NCBI GenBank assembly: GCA_963971425.1
Contig: OZ020519.1
Location: 19,675,397-19,739,396, forward strand
DNA length: 64,000 nucleotides
Source of the DNA: Bryoerythrophyllum caledonicum
Lineage: Eukaryota > Streptophyta > Bryopsida > Pottiales > Pottiaceae
Direction: 5' to 3'
Part shown: positions 23,138 to 36,099 of the stretch, piece by piece
Numbering within the stretch: position 1 is the stretch's first letter
How the letters are laid out: the number at the start of each line of letters is the position of its first letter
Made by a program: the position numbers and the translations under genes
Notes under the pieces: model-generated
Told to the model about the DNA's origin: nothing
Databases searched by the model: none
The model's input: only the letters and a program-made list of their open reading frames with translations

Positions 23138-23639
23138 GGGGCGCTTTACACTATGGACCATGAGGATAGACCAAGAGAAATCATTTATTTTCATGGTCAC
23201 GGCTCTTAGTCTATAGCCGCGACGATGAAAAATAAAAAATCCTTTACTGAATGTCTTGGTCACTTCTCACAGTGTATAGTGGATTTGGACCGGGACAAGT
23301 ATGGGCTGATTTTTTTAATGTATATATACAAATCCGGGAAAAATAATTTAAAAAACAAAAAATAATAAAAATTTCAGCCAATCATTGATTTTTAGCCCAA
23401 TGGTCCCCTTGATTTTCGTCGAGTTGACCTATTTGCCTTGACGCAACGGAAAACCCGTTGGACCAAGACACATTATCCACTCGGCAAAAATAGCATATTT
23501 AGGTAACCTCAAACTCCGTGGTCAATCTCCTTTTTTCAAGGTAGTATAAAGCAAACTCGGACCGGGACAACTTCCTTGGCCAATCACAGATTTTAGAGGG
23601 CCGTGGTCAATCTCCATGGTCTGTAGTGTAAAGCGTCCC
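23138..23639. mobile_element. PIF/Harbinger-like MITE, copy 2
   Basis: Same orientation and nearly same length (502 bp) as the copy 85 bp upstream, with TAA duplications at 23,135-23,137 and 23,640-23,642. The inner hairpin has decayed (AGCCGCGACGATGAA). Divergence between the two copies argues for two insertions, or an old tandem duplication. Confidence 0.75.
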
Positions 23640-25550
23640 TAAGTTGATATGTTGTAAGATTTGACAAGTATATTACAAACTTCATTTTAGTAGGTGAGCC
23701 GGTTTGTCGGAATTCTAGAGACTCATGTTTTTGGTCAAATGTGGTTCCTTTTCTTTGTTTGGGTGCAAATGTTTGTGTTTTTTCTTAACACTGTCGAATA
23801 CATTGGTGTATTTTGGCCAAAGGAGAATGAACACTAAGTAGAGCTCCGCATTTCCTCGTGAGGGAGAAGAGGGACTTAGTTGCAAAATCACATAACACGC
23901 ACAACAGGAGGTGGTTGGCCCTGTTGATGAGCCGGCGTTAGTTTTAGTTTTTGCAAGTGGTTAGGCGTGGTAAGGAGAGTGTGGAGATTGGTGAGGCTCA
24001 GAGATCTCAGACCTGGAGATTAGAGGCTTGGTGAATGTATGTTGGTGGACTAGATCTTGTGTGTGAGATCTATAGCGAGGGGCACCTGCGTTAGAGCATA
24101 GATCTGGCCCTCTCAACTTGCTCGCATGGTTACTCTACCCTAGATCTGAAGAAGGTTAGGCTGAATCTACTGCCTCCCACACAACCCCTCCCCCCTCCCC
24201 GATCCACGAGCTCAAGCGCACAAGATTGAAGTCAAAAATTACTTGGCGTCGCTGCAAGGTGCCAGCAATGTTCCATATCAGGCTACATCTCACCTCAATA
24301 CTCCTTGTTGCCCCTTCTTTGTACAAACTATGCTTTGTATTTACATTGTTCTTGCCTTTTTAGACACACTCACATTGAAATCCTCACTTACACTACACCA
24401 GAGCATTGAATGCTCAAATAGTTTCTCACCACCACTAGATTTAGCATATCTCCCACCCACACACATGGAAACCTCATTCCGTTACACTTGTGCTTGAGGA
24501 CTAATCCTGAAAGACACTAACCACATCACAACAAATACAAGCACACTACGTGTGGCAACAACAATCCACGGCAGAGACCGGCTGCTACATCTGGAGACTC
24601 CATGTCTATGAGATCCGCACTTAATACCACGGGAGACATCCACGAAAGGACTACGTGGTGATCGGCTCTACGTCGCAACGACAAACCAAATCTGCGCCCG
24701 GATCTGCACACAAACAAACAATCAACCAAAATCAAGTAAGTTTTTTTCTAAACTCCCTCTCTCACTTTATCACGTAGCATATTCCTCACAACATCTTCCA
24801 TACACACTGCACATTTTGCTATACACAGCTAGCAATACCTCAGACACTGCACTCCACTCTAGAAACCCCAACGCCCTAAACCCTAGTACCTATTACTCTG
24901 CACTCACTCATACTAACAAGCATGGCCACAAGATTGATGGTTTGAATCATACCTCGAAAAAACGTTGGCTGAGCTATTGCTCATTCAGGGTTATCCACAG
25001 ACCTACAGCTACAAGGATCAGCCCCCAAAAACAAGACCTGCATCAGAGACAACACCAACCCGAATTAGAAAAACACGACCAAGCATCAACATCCACAACA
25101 TACAAGACAACATTCGGATAAGACAACGCAAATCAGAGAATATAGATAGTAACCCCGCCTAGATCCCCTCAACCCCCCTCTCGACACCCGAACTACCCCA
25201 GCCTCCCCCCTTCCTCATTAGCTCTCTCCCCTACTCTCCCAACTCTCCCCTCCCCCATCCAGTCTCCTTCCCAACCCTTTCAACTCCCCCCTTGCTCTCT
25301 CAATCTCTCTTCTCACTTCCCCACCCTTCTTCCCCAATCTCCCAACCCCTCTCCCAACTCCTTGTCACCTCGCAGTGACGGTCTCGCACCAACCTCCATT
25401 CATAGAATCCGAGAAGACCCTCAACAATTAGAAAAAGTTGTCCAACCTAAACCATCACCAAGTTGTCCGACCCAAATCTTCTCCAAGCACTTCGAAGAGA
25501 AAATAATACCAAACTTTGACAAGAGCGTATCAAGATCCCAAGGACGTCAG
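23640..25550. other. region upstream of the LINE, no gene
   Basis: No supported gene. 25,160-25,370 is a strikingly C/T-rich tract on the plus strand. It may belong to the LINE 5' untranslated region, whose start I could not fix. Confidence 0.35.
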
Positions 25551-25645
25551 AACCTGAGCCTAGCGAGGCAACTAAACTGCAACACAAGAATAAGCCCAAA
25601 CTCCACCACCAAAGAAAATCCAAACCATAAGAATCCAAGCTAAAG

Positions 25646-26175
25646 GAGCAGCTCAGGAGGAAGCTTGTACCCAACCAAGCTACCTGAATCGTGTAGTAAA
25701 ATCCGAAGCCACGTACAATAGACGTCAACGCCAAAACAGGGGGACTAACGCCGATATCACACACAACAGGAGGCGACACACACGCTGCGCCGAATTCAAG
25801 AACAGAAAACGACGAAAAAGAACTCTAACCCGAGCCAGGGAGCAGCTCCAGAGGAAGCCCAGACAAAATACAAGATTGTGTAGTGACCACCACAACCGCA
25901 AACACTAGGCGCCTACACCAAAACAGGAAAACCAACGCCGAATCCACGTACAATAGGCAGCGGTACGCACACGACGCCAAAGTCGAAAGCTAAAGACGTC
26001 GAAAGCAACTCGAACCCCGAGAACCTGAGCCAACGAGCAGCTCTGGAGGGAGCCGGTACCGGACTAGAACACAGAAGGCGCGAGACAGAGGCTGGAGCCG
26101 CGAGCAGCACGAGCTACTCCAAAACAGGGCAACAACGCCGAAATCAAGCGCACGCAGCGACACAACACAAGAAGT
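25646..26175 (+). repeat. tandem ~195-bp monomers in the LINE 5' region
   Basis: GAGCAGCTC recurs at 25,646, 25,840 and 26,035, spaced 194 and 195 bp. Each is followed about 90 to 110 bp on by CCAAAACAGG and AACGCCGA. The monomers are diverged (two full, one partial). Promoter-bearing 5' monomers are known from some LINEs such as rodent L1; that function here is inference. Confidence 0.6.
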
Positions 26176-26420
26176 GCCGAAAACCCAAACAACAGGTGAC
26201 AAAGAGGAACAAGGGCGATGTGGAACAAAGTTGTTCCATCCTTTTCAGCACCAAGTCACAAGCCATCAACCAAAAACGACCCTTCTCAACGGCGACATTA
26301 GTTGCTCTTTGCCACCAACACTCATCAGGCCCAAACTTCCAAAGGTAAGTTCTCCCCCTCTTTGCATTTGTGCATTACATTTGCCCTAAAAAGAATACTA
26401 ACAAAAATATTACTAAAGTC

Positions 26421-28049
26421 ATGTCCAGCAGTAAAAGGAACCTCCAATTTGAGGAAATGATGGACATCAATGAAGGAACCATAAACAGAACATTCTTTTC
26501 AAAAGAGAAAATAGTTAGAAAATATACGGAGGAGATTGGCAGCAGCAAGCAGAGCAAAGGCACCGGTGAAGAAGAAGGTAAGTCCCCTCTCCTTCACCCC
26601 ATAACCATGACATTCAATTTTTGGTTAGGATTCGAAGCCATGGAATGCCTCGCAATCAAAGAAGGATTAGAGGAGCTCCCACACGATGAGAAAAATGAGG
26701 ATATGATGACAAGAGGATTCCAAAAACACGAAGCAAAGGAGTTCAAAACCGCAAAGATGGCGTTCCCAAGGATCCCACAGCTCTATTACCCACTTTCTAG
26801 ACCGGGAGTGACGAACAACACTACAACATTACCTAATTTCCCAAAGGCACCAAAACTACCGGTGCTACAGGTTTGGCCCTTGACTTCCATGTGGCTATTT
26901 ACTTTGAACCACCCTCCTCCCTCCTATTGCATGATGATGTCTACAAGATAATATTCCATAGACTTGAGGTAATGAATATTAAGCTAGGATCAAATGTCAT
27001 GGATACCATATACATTCAATGTCATAGTGTCAAGAGAGGTGGACAAAAAAGGGTATGGACCGGAATGTTTAAGTTACATTTACTTAACCCAGAATCCGAT
27101 GCCCTTATGGTGCTAAAAGGTATTAGGCCTTTTATTCTCACTCAAGATAACCAAAACATCATTGGAAAAGTGTGTAAATTCTTCCCACAAACCGCTAACC
27201 CTTCTAACCTTTCAGTACAAGTGAGAAGTGACACATTGATAGGTACATCCTCCCATCAACTTTTCAAAGACATCCTTTACAACAGCTTTAGGCGTGGCCA
27301 AGGCTATGAGATCACGGAGGTGACTAAGAGAGAAGGAGACTCAATAGCCTTCATTGCCGCGACCACCCCCCTCCAAGCCTCCAAAATACAATCAACACAT
27401 CACCACCCACCATGAGATCATAAAAGCAAGGAAGACCTACATTGGTGGGCGAATGACACCCGAAGTCAAGGCCAAGAAGGATGCCATCTCTCTCACCCTC
27501 TCTCCCTTACCCCTTCTCATGAATGTGCAAGATACTACTCAGGCTATTCAAAAAATTATGGGAGAGAACAACATTAACTCTGTTTGGTTCTACAAGATAA
27601 TCGAGGGTAGACATAATGGTAAGGCTAATGTAGAATGCACTAACCCCATCGTGTATAAGCAATTTGTCAGGAAACAGTTTGGCATAGGTGACAACTTCGT
27701 GGACTTTGCTCCACATTGGAAGAGCTTGGAAGGTAAACAACCCCCTACCGAAGAACAAATCAAGGCTTTTGGATTCAATGACATCAACACCGTAATGGTT
27801 AACACCGTTGCAACCTTCAAGATTCAAGACGCCTCCGCCAACATCACTAAGAAAGAATTGAAGGAAGCTTTGGAGGAAAACAACAAAAAGATGCTAAAAG
27901 AAAGCAAGAAATATACCGACACACTACATAGCAAATTGGTAGACCAAATGGACAAGGTGGAGAATGCCATGAATGCCACAATGCTTGCATTCCAAGCCAT
28001 GAAGGGAAGAATGTCACAAAGACTTGAAGACAAGCCACTAAACATGTGA
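26421..28049 (+). pseudogene. LINE ORF1 protein
   Basis: Starts at an ATG at 26,421 (MSSSKRNLQFEEMM). The frame shifts near 26,865 and again near 27,370-27,395, and ends at 28,049. The middle has an AIYFEPPSSLLL...VWTGMF segment, the second part an RRM-like stretch (SVWFYKIIEGRHNGKANVE...KQF), and the C-terminus a charged, probably coiled-coil helix (KKELKEALEENNKKML). An RRM-like fold plus coiled coil is the layout of L1-type ORF1 RNA-binding proteins. The last part is what supports the call; the first third is unrecognised. Confidence 0.65.
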
Positions 28050-28797
28050 AGACCATTGACCACACGGTAATCCATACTTACCACCCAATACTTTATACAC
28101 ATTACATATGTTATCTTACGTCATACATAACCTCTCATTATACTAGTACTACATACATTGTGATAGATACATACCTCAATATTACATACAAACATTGAAT
28201 TACCTCCCATTCTAATACAAATACGTTTACTATACACTGTATAAATATACACACGATCACCCACTCTACCATCCACCTAATAAAAATAAAATGCCTTGTA
28301 TGTTATAAAAAATACTCTACCAAATACTACACCAAGTATAACTACCAAATACCAAGGACAAATATACATACATATACTAGCAAACATATACGAATAAATT
28401 CACATAAAAATATAGTGTGCACAAGACGTAACAATACACCAACAAATACACAAATATACATATACACACACACCACCTTACACAAATACAAACACAAAAA
28501 AATACATATACAAAAAAAATTTACAAAATAATATACAAAGTTATACATAGAAAAACACACAAACCAGGAAAGCAAATAGATACAAAATAGCACCAAATAA
28601 CACACAATCATACACACCATACATACAAAGAAATAGAACTAAAAACACACAAAATAACATAAACAAACCCACCTAAAAAACAAACCAAATCCTAGCCACA
28701 TTCGAAAAAACCAGTACAAATACAACTACAAAAACAATAACACACCCAAACAAAAATACACACACACTCCCGAACAAACACAACCTCAATAACATAA
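28050..28797 (+). other. A/C-rich spacer between LINE ORFs
   Basis: About 750 bases with hardly any G on the plus strand (ACATACA, ATACACA strings). No ORF is supported on this strand. Long minus-strand frames here are artefacts of the base bias. Confidence 0.6.
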
Positions 28798-28860
28798 AAA
28801 AAGACCCCTAAAGTTATACAAAAAACAAGGATTCTAAAACACAACACCAAATCTAAACAC

Positions 28861-28911
28861 ATAAAACTCCTACTACTAGGAGGAGACATAGAAACTAACC
28901 CGGGACCAATG
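28861..28911 (+). other. 2A-type ribosome-skipping motif at the head of LINE ORF2
   Basis: The codons at 28,861-28,908 read IKLLLLGGDIETNPGP, followed by ATG (28,909). GDIETNPGP matches the 2A consensus D(V/I)ExNPGP, and the leucine run before it is usual for 2A. In other non-LTR elements such motifs sit near the start of ORF2 and make the ribosome skip the glycine-proline bond. The frame is open upstream only from about 28,798 without an ATG, and closes at a TAA at about 28,945, so this copy cannot make ORF2 from it. Confidence 0.8.
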
Positions 28912-28983
28912 CCTAACATACTAAAAAGACATCCCACATCACATTAAAAAAATGCCAAAATATACATTATTCCAAATACCATA

Positions 28984-30330
28984 AAACTGCAACCAGAATA
29001 CAAAACACATCGCTCAAACATTCGCATCTTTTTTAAAGACCACACATACACTACACCATTTGCACAACATTACACACCCAAATATTTCCCAATACATACA
29101 ACAACAAAATACACATCCACCAACATACATCTTATATGCCCTAGTCACTACCACCCATCCAAACATAGAAGAATATAACCATCTTTTAAACCCACAAAAT
29201 CCAAATATAATTACATGGACTAACACACTATTACGAACCTTATCAAACTTACAAAATCCACTCAAAAGACATATTCATACCCCGCATCCATATACAAAAT
29301 TTCTTGAAGAAAATCAGAGTATTATAAATCACGGGAATTCAATACATAAAGAATTATACAACTTTTTACTTAGCCAAACCATACCGCCATCAAGCGATAC
29401 AATAAAACAAAAATTTCCTTACCTTCCTAATAATCTAATTAACGAGACACTAAAATGTTTTGACCCCATAGCAGAATATAACCATCCACCCCCTCCCCCC
29501 TTTTTTCTTCCCCCACAAAACCAAAACATTCGTACAAACAACGAAAATACAAACATCATTACATGGAACGCGTCATCTCTAAACACTACTCTCCCTAGTT
29601 TACAAACTCTGACCACATATACAGAAACACCATTGGCCCTCATAGTCATTCAAGAAGTAAAAATATCCGCCACACAATCTACCAAATACATACAAAACAT
29701 ATTCCATGACTATAAACTTATTCTTAATAATACACATGCACTAACAAGATGCATCCAACAACAAAGACCATATACACCGGGCCGCAGAGGCCTCCTCACA
29801 CTAATACACAAAAAATATGCCTTCATGGGCAACATCAAAAAAATTCCTACTCCAATGCAAATATCCCCCTACCTTCAAATAGTTAGAATTACTAATCAAC
29901 CACTACAACCATGGCTAATCTTCCACATGTATATGCCATCTCACTCCGAAGATACTAGATTTATTATAGACATACAAAACACTATTACATCTCAAATGAA
30001 TCAAAACCCTAATCATACTTACTTGTTATGTGGAGACTTCAACAGAGACATAGCATTAATTGGTAGACAAAACGGAAATCATAACACCCCCTCCAAACCA
30101 TAGATTATCAATGGCGCCACTTCACAGAAAACTTAAACTTCACTTATATAAATACTGATACACAATACTCCAGACATGGCGGTTGTAACTATAGTGATTG
30201 GAGCCTGATAGACGGCTTCTACACAAATACAAATAATAATACACAATACACTTCCACAACAAACAAAGACATTATTCTCAACTCGGATCACTTGCCCATA
30301 CAATTTCACATCCCAAATAACATATTAATT
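28984..30330 (+). pseudogene. LINE ORF2: APE-type endonuclease domain
   Basis: The domain is recognised by NIITWNASSL (from 29,552), IVIQEVKIS, GRRGLLTLIH, CGDFN (GDFN at 30,032-30,043) and, after a frame change near 30,103, SLIDGFY and NSDH (SDH at 30,283-30,291). These are the metal-binding and catalytic landmarks of the exonuclease-endonuclease-phosphatase fold, which nicks target DNA for primed reverse transcription. The about 170 residues before it are unrecognised. Confidence 0.82.
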
Positions 30331-32660
30331 AGTTGTACCCCTATAATCACAAATAATACCACTAAACGCATACTTAACCCCATCCCAAAAGATAACTTAG
30401 GAAAATTTAACACAAAATTCTTTGAAGAAAATTCCATGCAAATTGACTTTCTCATAAACATCCTTGAAAATAATAACCAACTCTTCCAAACAAAATGGCA
30501 CGAAACATGCCACACCCTAGATACACTTATCAACAATATCTCTGATACATTGGAGCAAACTTGCAAAGCCCAACCAATACCACAAATGACAAACCGAACA
30601 TCACAACAAGGTGGTTATTTACCCCGCAAACTTTCTAAAATATGGAAACAACACCTAGCTACATACCATATAATACGAAAAACTATTAGAACTGTAAAAA
30701 ATAACCCACAATGGCGTAATCATCCCATATGTACCGAATTACTAACTTTGCATTATATCCAAATCCCTGCCCCACCTTCCCGGACCTACCCCATGACACA
30801 TGGATAAAAGACATTGCACTAATCGCAAAAAATGCCAATATACAAGCCCGGAAAGTAACTACAAAATATTCAAAAGATAATATTTAAAAAAACCATCTTA
30901 GACAACAGACAATTATACAAAACTAGCCCTAAGAAAATAAATAGAAAAGTTTTTTAGAAACTAGAATCTTCACCACTAGACTGTATTACTGACCAACATA
31001 ATAACATTCTAACTAGCCTGGAAGACATTGCAAATGAAATATTCAACCAACAAACAACAAATAATAGACCCATAGTACCAACATGCAACTACCAACCACA
31101 ACTCCTAATCGAATGCACATGTGCAGTACGCCAATACCCATGGCATGATCTAGATGGATTTACTTTAGACAAGAGAGGCAAACCTGAAATTCCATTACAC
31201 ACATACTTCAACAGAGCCATATACGACACATGTCTCCGCAACCTCGGAAATAACAAAGCCACAGGGCCAGACCGTATACCGAATGCAATACTAAAAAATA
31301 TGCCCCCAAGATTTCATAAATTACTTTTTCTATTCTTTTCTCACTGCTACAAACAAAAACAAATATAAGCCTCATAGAAAACAAGTGCAACAATTTTACT
31401 ATACAAAAAGGAGATCCTTCAATACTACCTAATCATAGACCAATTGCATTAGCCAACACAATATATAAACTATATACCAGTACACTCACCTCAATACTAT
31501 CCTCATATGGTGAAAAGTTTAAAATCCTACACAATAGTCAAGAAGGATTAAGAGCAGAAAGAAGTACCTCTAGACAAATACAAACCATAATAGCGGCACT
31601 AGAAGACGCACAATTCATAAATCAAGATATATATATGTTTTATATGCTGACTTCAAAAACGCCTTTGGCTCTATTGATCACGCTCGACTACTAGCAATAA
31701 TGATTGATATTGGGTACCCAAAAGATGCAAGTGCAGTAGTTGGAAACATCTACTCCCAATCATCTACTTACTACACAAGTGAGCACTTTGGAAAGACTAA
31801 GCCTATCCCCATTCATAGAGGAACTATACAAGGAGACACCCTTAGCCCATACCTATTCATTATATTTTTAGAACCACTACTTAGATGGCTAGAGAGAGGC
31901 AATAATGGGTACACCTTTGGTACATCACAAATCACCATAAACTCCGCCGCCTACGTCGATGACCTTGCTACTATAATAACAAAATCAAATAATTACAAAT
32001 ACAAATTGATAAAACTGATAGATATTGTAAATGGACTTGTATGGATGTAGGAGTCTAAAATGCGTTGCTACTGGATGCCCAAATAAATCCAAAATAAATC
32101 CAATTGCATTTAAAGTCCTAATGCAAGCTTCTAACATCAACTACCGTGGCCTACCAATCCTCATACTACACCAAAATGAATCATATGTATACCTAGGCAC
32201 AGATCTTGTTCCCTCTCTAAAATGGAAAATCCAAATTCACACTATGACCACAAAACTCATTAAACAATGTAAAGAATTAACAACATACCTGGCCACTATG
32301 AAACAAAAAATTAAAATGGTTGACACCGTAATACGCCCAGGTGTAGCATACAGCTACTATGTTGTACCATACTCTATGCCAGCTATCAAAAATCTTGATC
32401 AAAAGATTATAGCCATCCAAAAAACCATCTGTGGTATGCCAAAATGCATGTCAAACGCAATAACCCAACTCTCACATAACCTTTTTGGACTAGAAGCTTT
32501 CTCCCTAAAAAATGACTATCTCCGATGTACAGGGGAACAATTACAAAATGCCCTAAATGAAAAAGGTAGGCTTGCAAAAATATATTATGGATTAACTCAA
32601 TATGTACTTGCTCAATATAGAGGTGCCGAATATATACCTATAAAAAAACAGATTGTATAA
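30331..32660 (+). pseudogene. LINE ORF2: reverse transcriptase domain
   Basis: Finger motif NKATGPDRIPNAIL lies at about 31,250, then RPIALANTIYKLY, then QEGLRAERST, YADFKNAFGSIDH, the GTIQGDTLSPYLF loop (RxxxQGDxLSP) and the active site AAYVDDL (YVDD at 31,952-31,963), all typical of LINE enzymes. The thumb continues into 32,031-32,660 (YVYLGTDL, as in the usual YLG motif). Frames change near 30,810, 31,370, 31,640 and 32,040. It would copy the LINE RNA at the nicked target. Confidence 0.85.
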
Positions 32661-34350
32661 GATCACCAATAACTTGTACATTTTTCTTATTAAAACACGT
32701 AGGCAAAGTTCACCGTAAGAGTACACTTCCAAATTTCTTCTTTGATCTTATACCATTAGAAGTCTTATGGTGTCAAGAAACACGGAACCATAACACATTC
32801 AACTCCCAACTTTCCCAAAAGCTGTTACAAAAACTTCTCTCAAAAAATATTTTCAAATTAAAACAAATCACTTTACCAAACGGCACACACATCATGAATA
32901 GTGAGGACTTCAAAAACTTCCACTTCACCCCATCCAACTAATCAAGAGTGCCCTAAATGTTGCCAACAACTTTTTTGCCACCCACATGCCCCACCACATG
33001 TACTATCTCTTGACAGCATACACCCATACTCCCACATACTTTAACATACACAACGCACACAACATACACCCATACTCCCACATACTCCAAGACCTATTCA
33101 TCACCATCAACAACAACACCCTCTAAAGAACTACCCTACCACCAATCCACCCTCCCAACCCCTTACACCCACACCACCCCCGTCCCCCAACAAACATCCC
33201 CAAAAATCCCACCACATACCCCATTAATAACATCATATGCCATGAACATATACAACATCTAGATACCAACAAAATACAAAATACCTCTACAAGATATTTA
33301 TGCCAATGGCAACACAACAAGAACACATTCAACAAATGGCTCCCTCAAAGAAACCTCTTTCCAAGACACGACAGTAATACTTCCACATATAACACCGAAA
33401 AATTAAAACAATACTATCAAAAAATTAGAAATAAATTCTACTCGGAAATCATTCAAGCTCACCACCCTCAAGAACAATTACAAGACTCAAGATCTATAAC
33501 TCCACCCATAATCATTCCACTCCTAAACATCTACACAACGGAATGTAACCCCGAAAACGATATTCTCACACTCTCAAACACAATTAAAATAGAAAGAAAT
33601 CAAGCCCACCTATATGAAGAAAATGGCCGACATTTATACACTATTCCTACAACTAGACTTCAATGGCTATGGAACCAATACAACATGAAACTACAAACCC
33701 CTACAAACATCGAATCAACAACCCAACCATTTGAAACCAAATTAATTTGGCTATACGAAATATATAAATACCACATTCCAAAAAATAATCCCCTCAAAAG
33801 TGCACAATACACAATACTTACACCCATTCTAGACTCATTAATTTCAACCTTTAACATCGGACAATCATACTTCTCTTCCCCCATCACATGTTCCACCAAA
33901 CTAAAAAAATGATGTTCACCCTTTCAAAGAGATAAAATATTTGGCTCCCTGGGAAAGGCCTTTGACTATAAATGGGCCGGCAATGGTATAGCTCACCCTC
34001 ACAATGATGAAGAAACTCGACAAGCACTACATTGGGCCCACCTTGCAGCCAAAAATGACTCACATCACACATCTACACTCATTATCACATCGGACAAAAA
34101 TTGGTACCAAAACTTTAACCAACACTCAAATCCATTTACAGACTCCCATATCATTGCACTATTTGAAGTAGACTCAATTCCATACAAAGAACCCACTATT
34201 CCACGGGTGATAAAAAAGCCCCGGACTGAACCATCTACATTACAAATAATATGTGTCCACCACCAAAATCAAACCCATGGCACCCTATAACAGCTTGCTG
34301 AACTCACCTCCATAGCAAATACTCTAAACATACACCGCCTATACACAAAA
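32661..34350 (+). pseudogene. LINE ORF2 linker between RT and RNase H
   Basis: Broken frames with no recognised domain. A 75-residue frame at 33,685-33,912 and others show the same base bias as the coding parts, so this is probably decayed ORF2 sequence, not intergenic DNA. Confidence 0.45.
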
Positions 34351-35253
34351 ATGGCCCCACCATCAACTATACAAACCCCCGTAAACCAGAGCAAAAAATG
34401 GTCAAAACTAAACTACATCAATAATACATTAGATTACCTTGTAATACCTCCACCCCTCCCAAACTACCAAACCCCAACCCTACCAAAATTTAACCCGACA
34501 TATAGCTACTATACCGATGGCTCCTTCAAACCGCCAAAACAAATTAGCCTGGGAAACTGGCGCAAAGAAAAAGTTGGCTATGGCATATACAATCCTATCA
34601 AAGAAATCAAACTAGCCAAAAGACTCCATGGACTACAAAATATCCTTAGAGCAGAACTTATGGCCATACACAAAACACTACAAATCATCACAACAAAATA
34701 CAACAATGAACCCGCACACATATTCATAGACTGCATCAATGCATTTTATCTACTATACACCCAAATAACACACCCTACCCTCCACAATAGCCACCCCGAC
34801 CAAACTATATTAATGTCAATGGTCCAAATGTTAGAAAACCGAACACAAATGACAACCCTTCACAAAGTTAGAGCCCATGCCAATATCGATGGTAACGAAC
34901 AAGCACATAAACTTGCAAAAGAGGGCCGCGAAAAATCGCATAAAAATGCCAAAGACTCATACGAACATGCACATGCTACCCTATACTACTTCCAAAAAGA
35001 AGATTGGCCTTCTAAAGAACATACCCCCGATAAAGGCCCGGTTAGATTCTTAAACAAATATCTCAAGAAACAAGACCTCTATAACAACCTTGATACAATC
35101 GCAGAAAACTCCCCTAATATAGAAAAATGGACTGGCAACAACAAAATAGACAATGAACTCTCTACGGATTTCTGGAAGAATCCCATCATCTCCGACTCAC
35201 AAATAACTTTCCTCATCAAATTTCGTACCGGTCAATATATGGGAAATGCCTGA
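34351..35253 (+). pseudogene. LINE ORF2: RNase H domain
   Basis: A single 300-residue frame carries YYTDGSF (first aspartate), LRAELMAIHKTL (glutamate), HIFIDCINAFYLL (second aspartate) and KVRAHANIDGNEQAHKLAK (histidine and the final acidic region), the order of type I RNase H. The last catalytic position, usually aspartate in a NExAD motif, appears as NEQAHKLA, so activity is doubtful. Its role would be removal of the RNA template. Presence of RNase H after RT fits the Dualen, I and related LINE clades. Confidence 0.82.
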
Positions 35254-35979
35254 AAACAACTCTTCTTTGGAATAGAAAGATTCTCATCTATAACATGCCC
35301 CATATGCACTTCCACGGACCCCGACACATGGCTCCATGTTCTACTTAAATGCCAAAACCATTACATACACTCCCTAATCGTCAAAAGACATAACAAAGCG
35401 GTATGGGAAATTCGAAAACCAATTACCTCCCATATCAAATCACGTTGTTTTATCCTCATGAATGCCGGCACCTTTAATAACAACCTACAAGAAAATACGG
35501 TCCCCCTTTGGCTACTCCCATGTACATGTGTAACTCAACGTTGTCATTGCAATACTAGACTCAAACCAAACATACTTTACGTTCGAGGCCTACCATACAA
35601 TGACCCCGCACCCGACCACATTAACCAAGACTATACCATTCAATTCATCGAATTCACATATTTGTAATTCACATATTCATCAAACTCCCTAGAAACAATT
35701 GAAAACAAAATGAATAAATACCAACCCCTTATTGATGACATCATAGCCATGGGATGGAAAGTGGACCCCCTTATTGTAATCACAGCCGACGCCCGTGCCA
35801 CCACCTTTATCCCATCTATAAAAATCCTTGAAGATACCTTTAAAATCCCCATCGAAACAAGTTCACACACTTTCAATAACATTAACACCATTGCCATTCA
35901 ACATGCTATGTCCATCCTACTACACGAACGCAAAATTGAAAACAACCAAGCCCTCCCCGACACACAAAACCCTCCATAG
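35254..35979 (+). pseudogene. LINE ORF2: CCHC knuckle and restriction-like endonuclease
   Basis: CPICTSTDPDTWLHVLLKC (35,296-35,352) fits C-x2-C-x9-H-x4-C. It is followed by KRHNKAVW (RHN at 35,385-35,393), RLKPNILY (KPN at 35,563-35,571, expected KPD) and FIEFTY (35,644-35,661), the acidic-x-T box. CCHC, RHN, KPD and D/E-x-T in this order define the RLE endonuclease of early-branching LINEs (R2, Dualen). A conserved tail follows (GWKVDPLIVITADARATTFIPS). One stop at 35,665 splits the tail. The KPD aspartate is lost. Confidence 0.72.
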
Positions 35980-36099
35980 CATTACCGATTACTTACTTAT
36001 CTTTAAAACTTCAAAAACCTCCCACATTGAAAACACACTCCTCCCAATATTACCCTCCTATTTTTCCTCCCCTCTTCTTTTCTTCCCTCTTCCCCTTCT

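Noticed and set aside
28342..28937. Cysteine/valine-rich minus-strand frames
   Set aside because: Artefacts of the A/C-rich LINE spacer read on the other strand.
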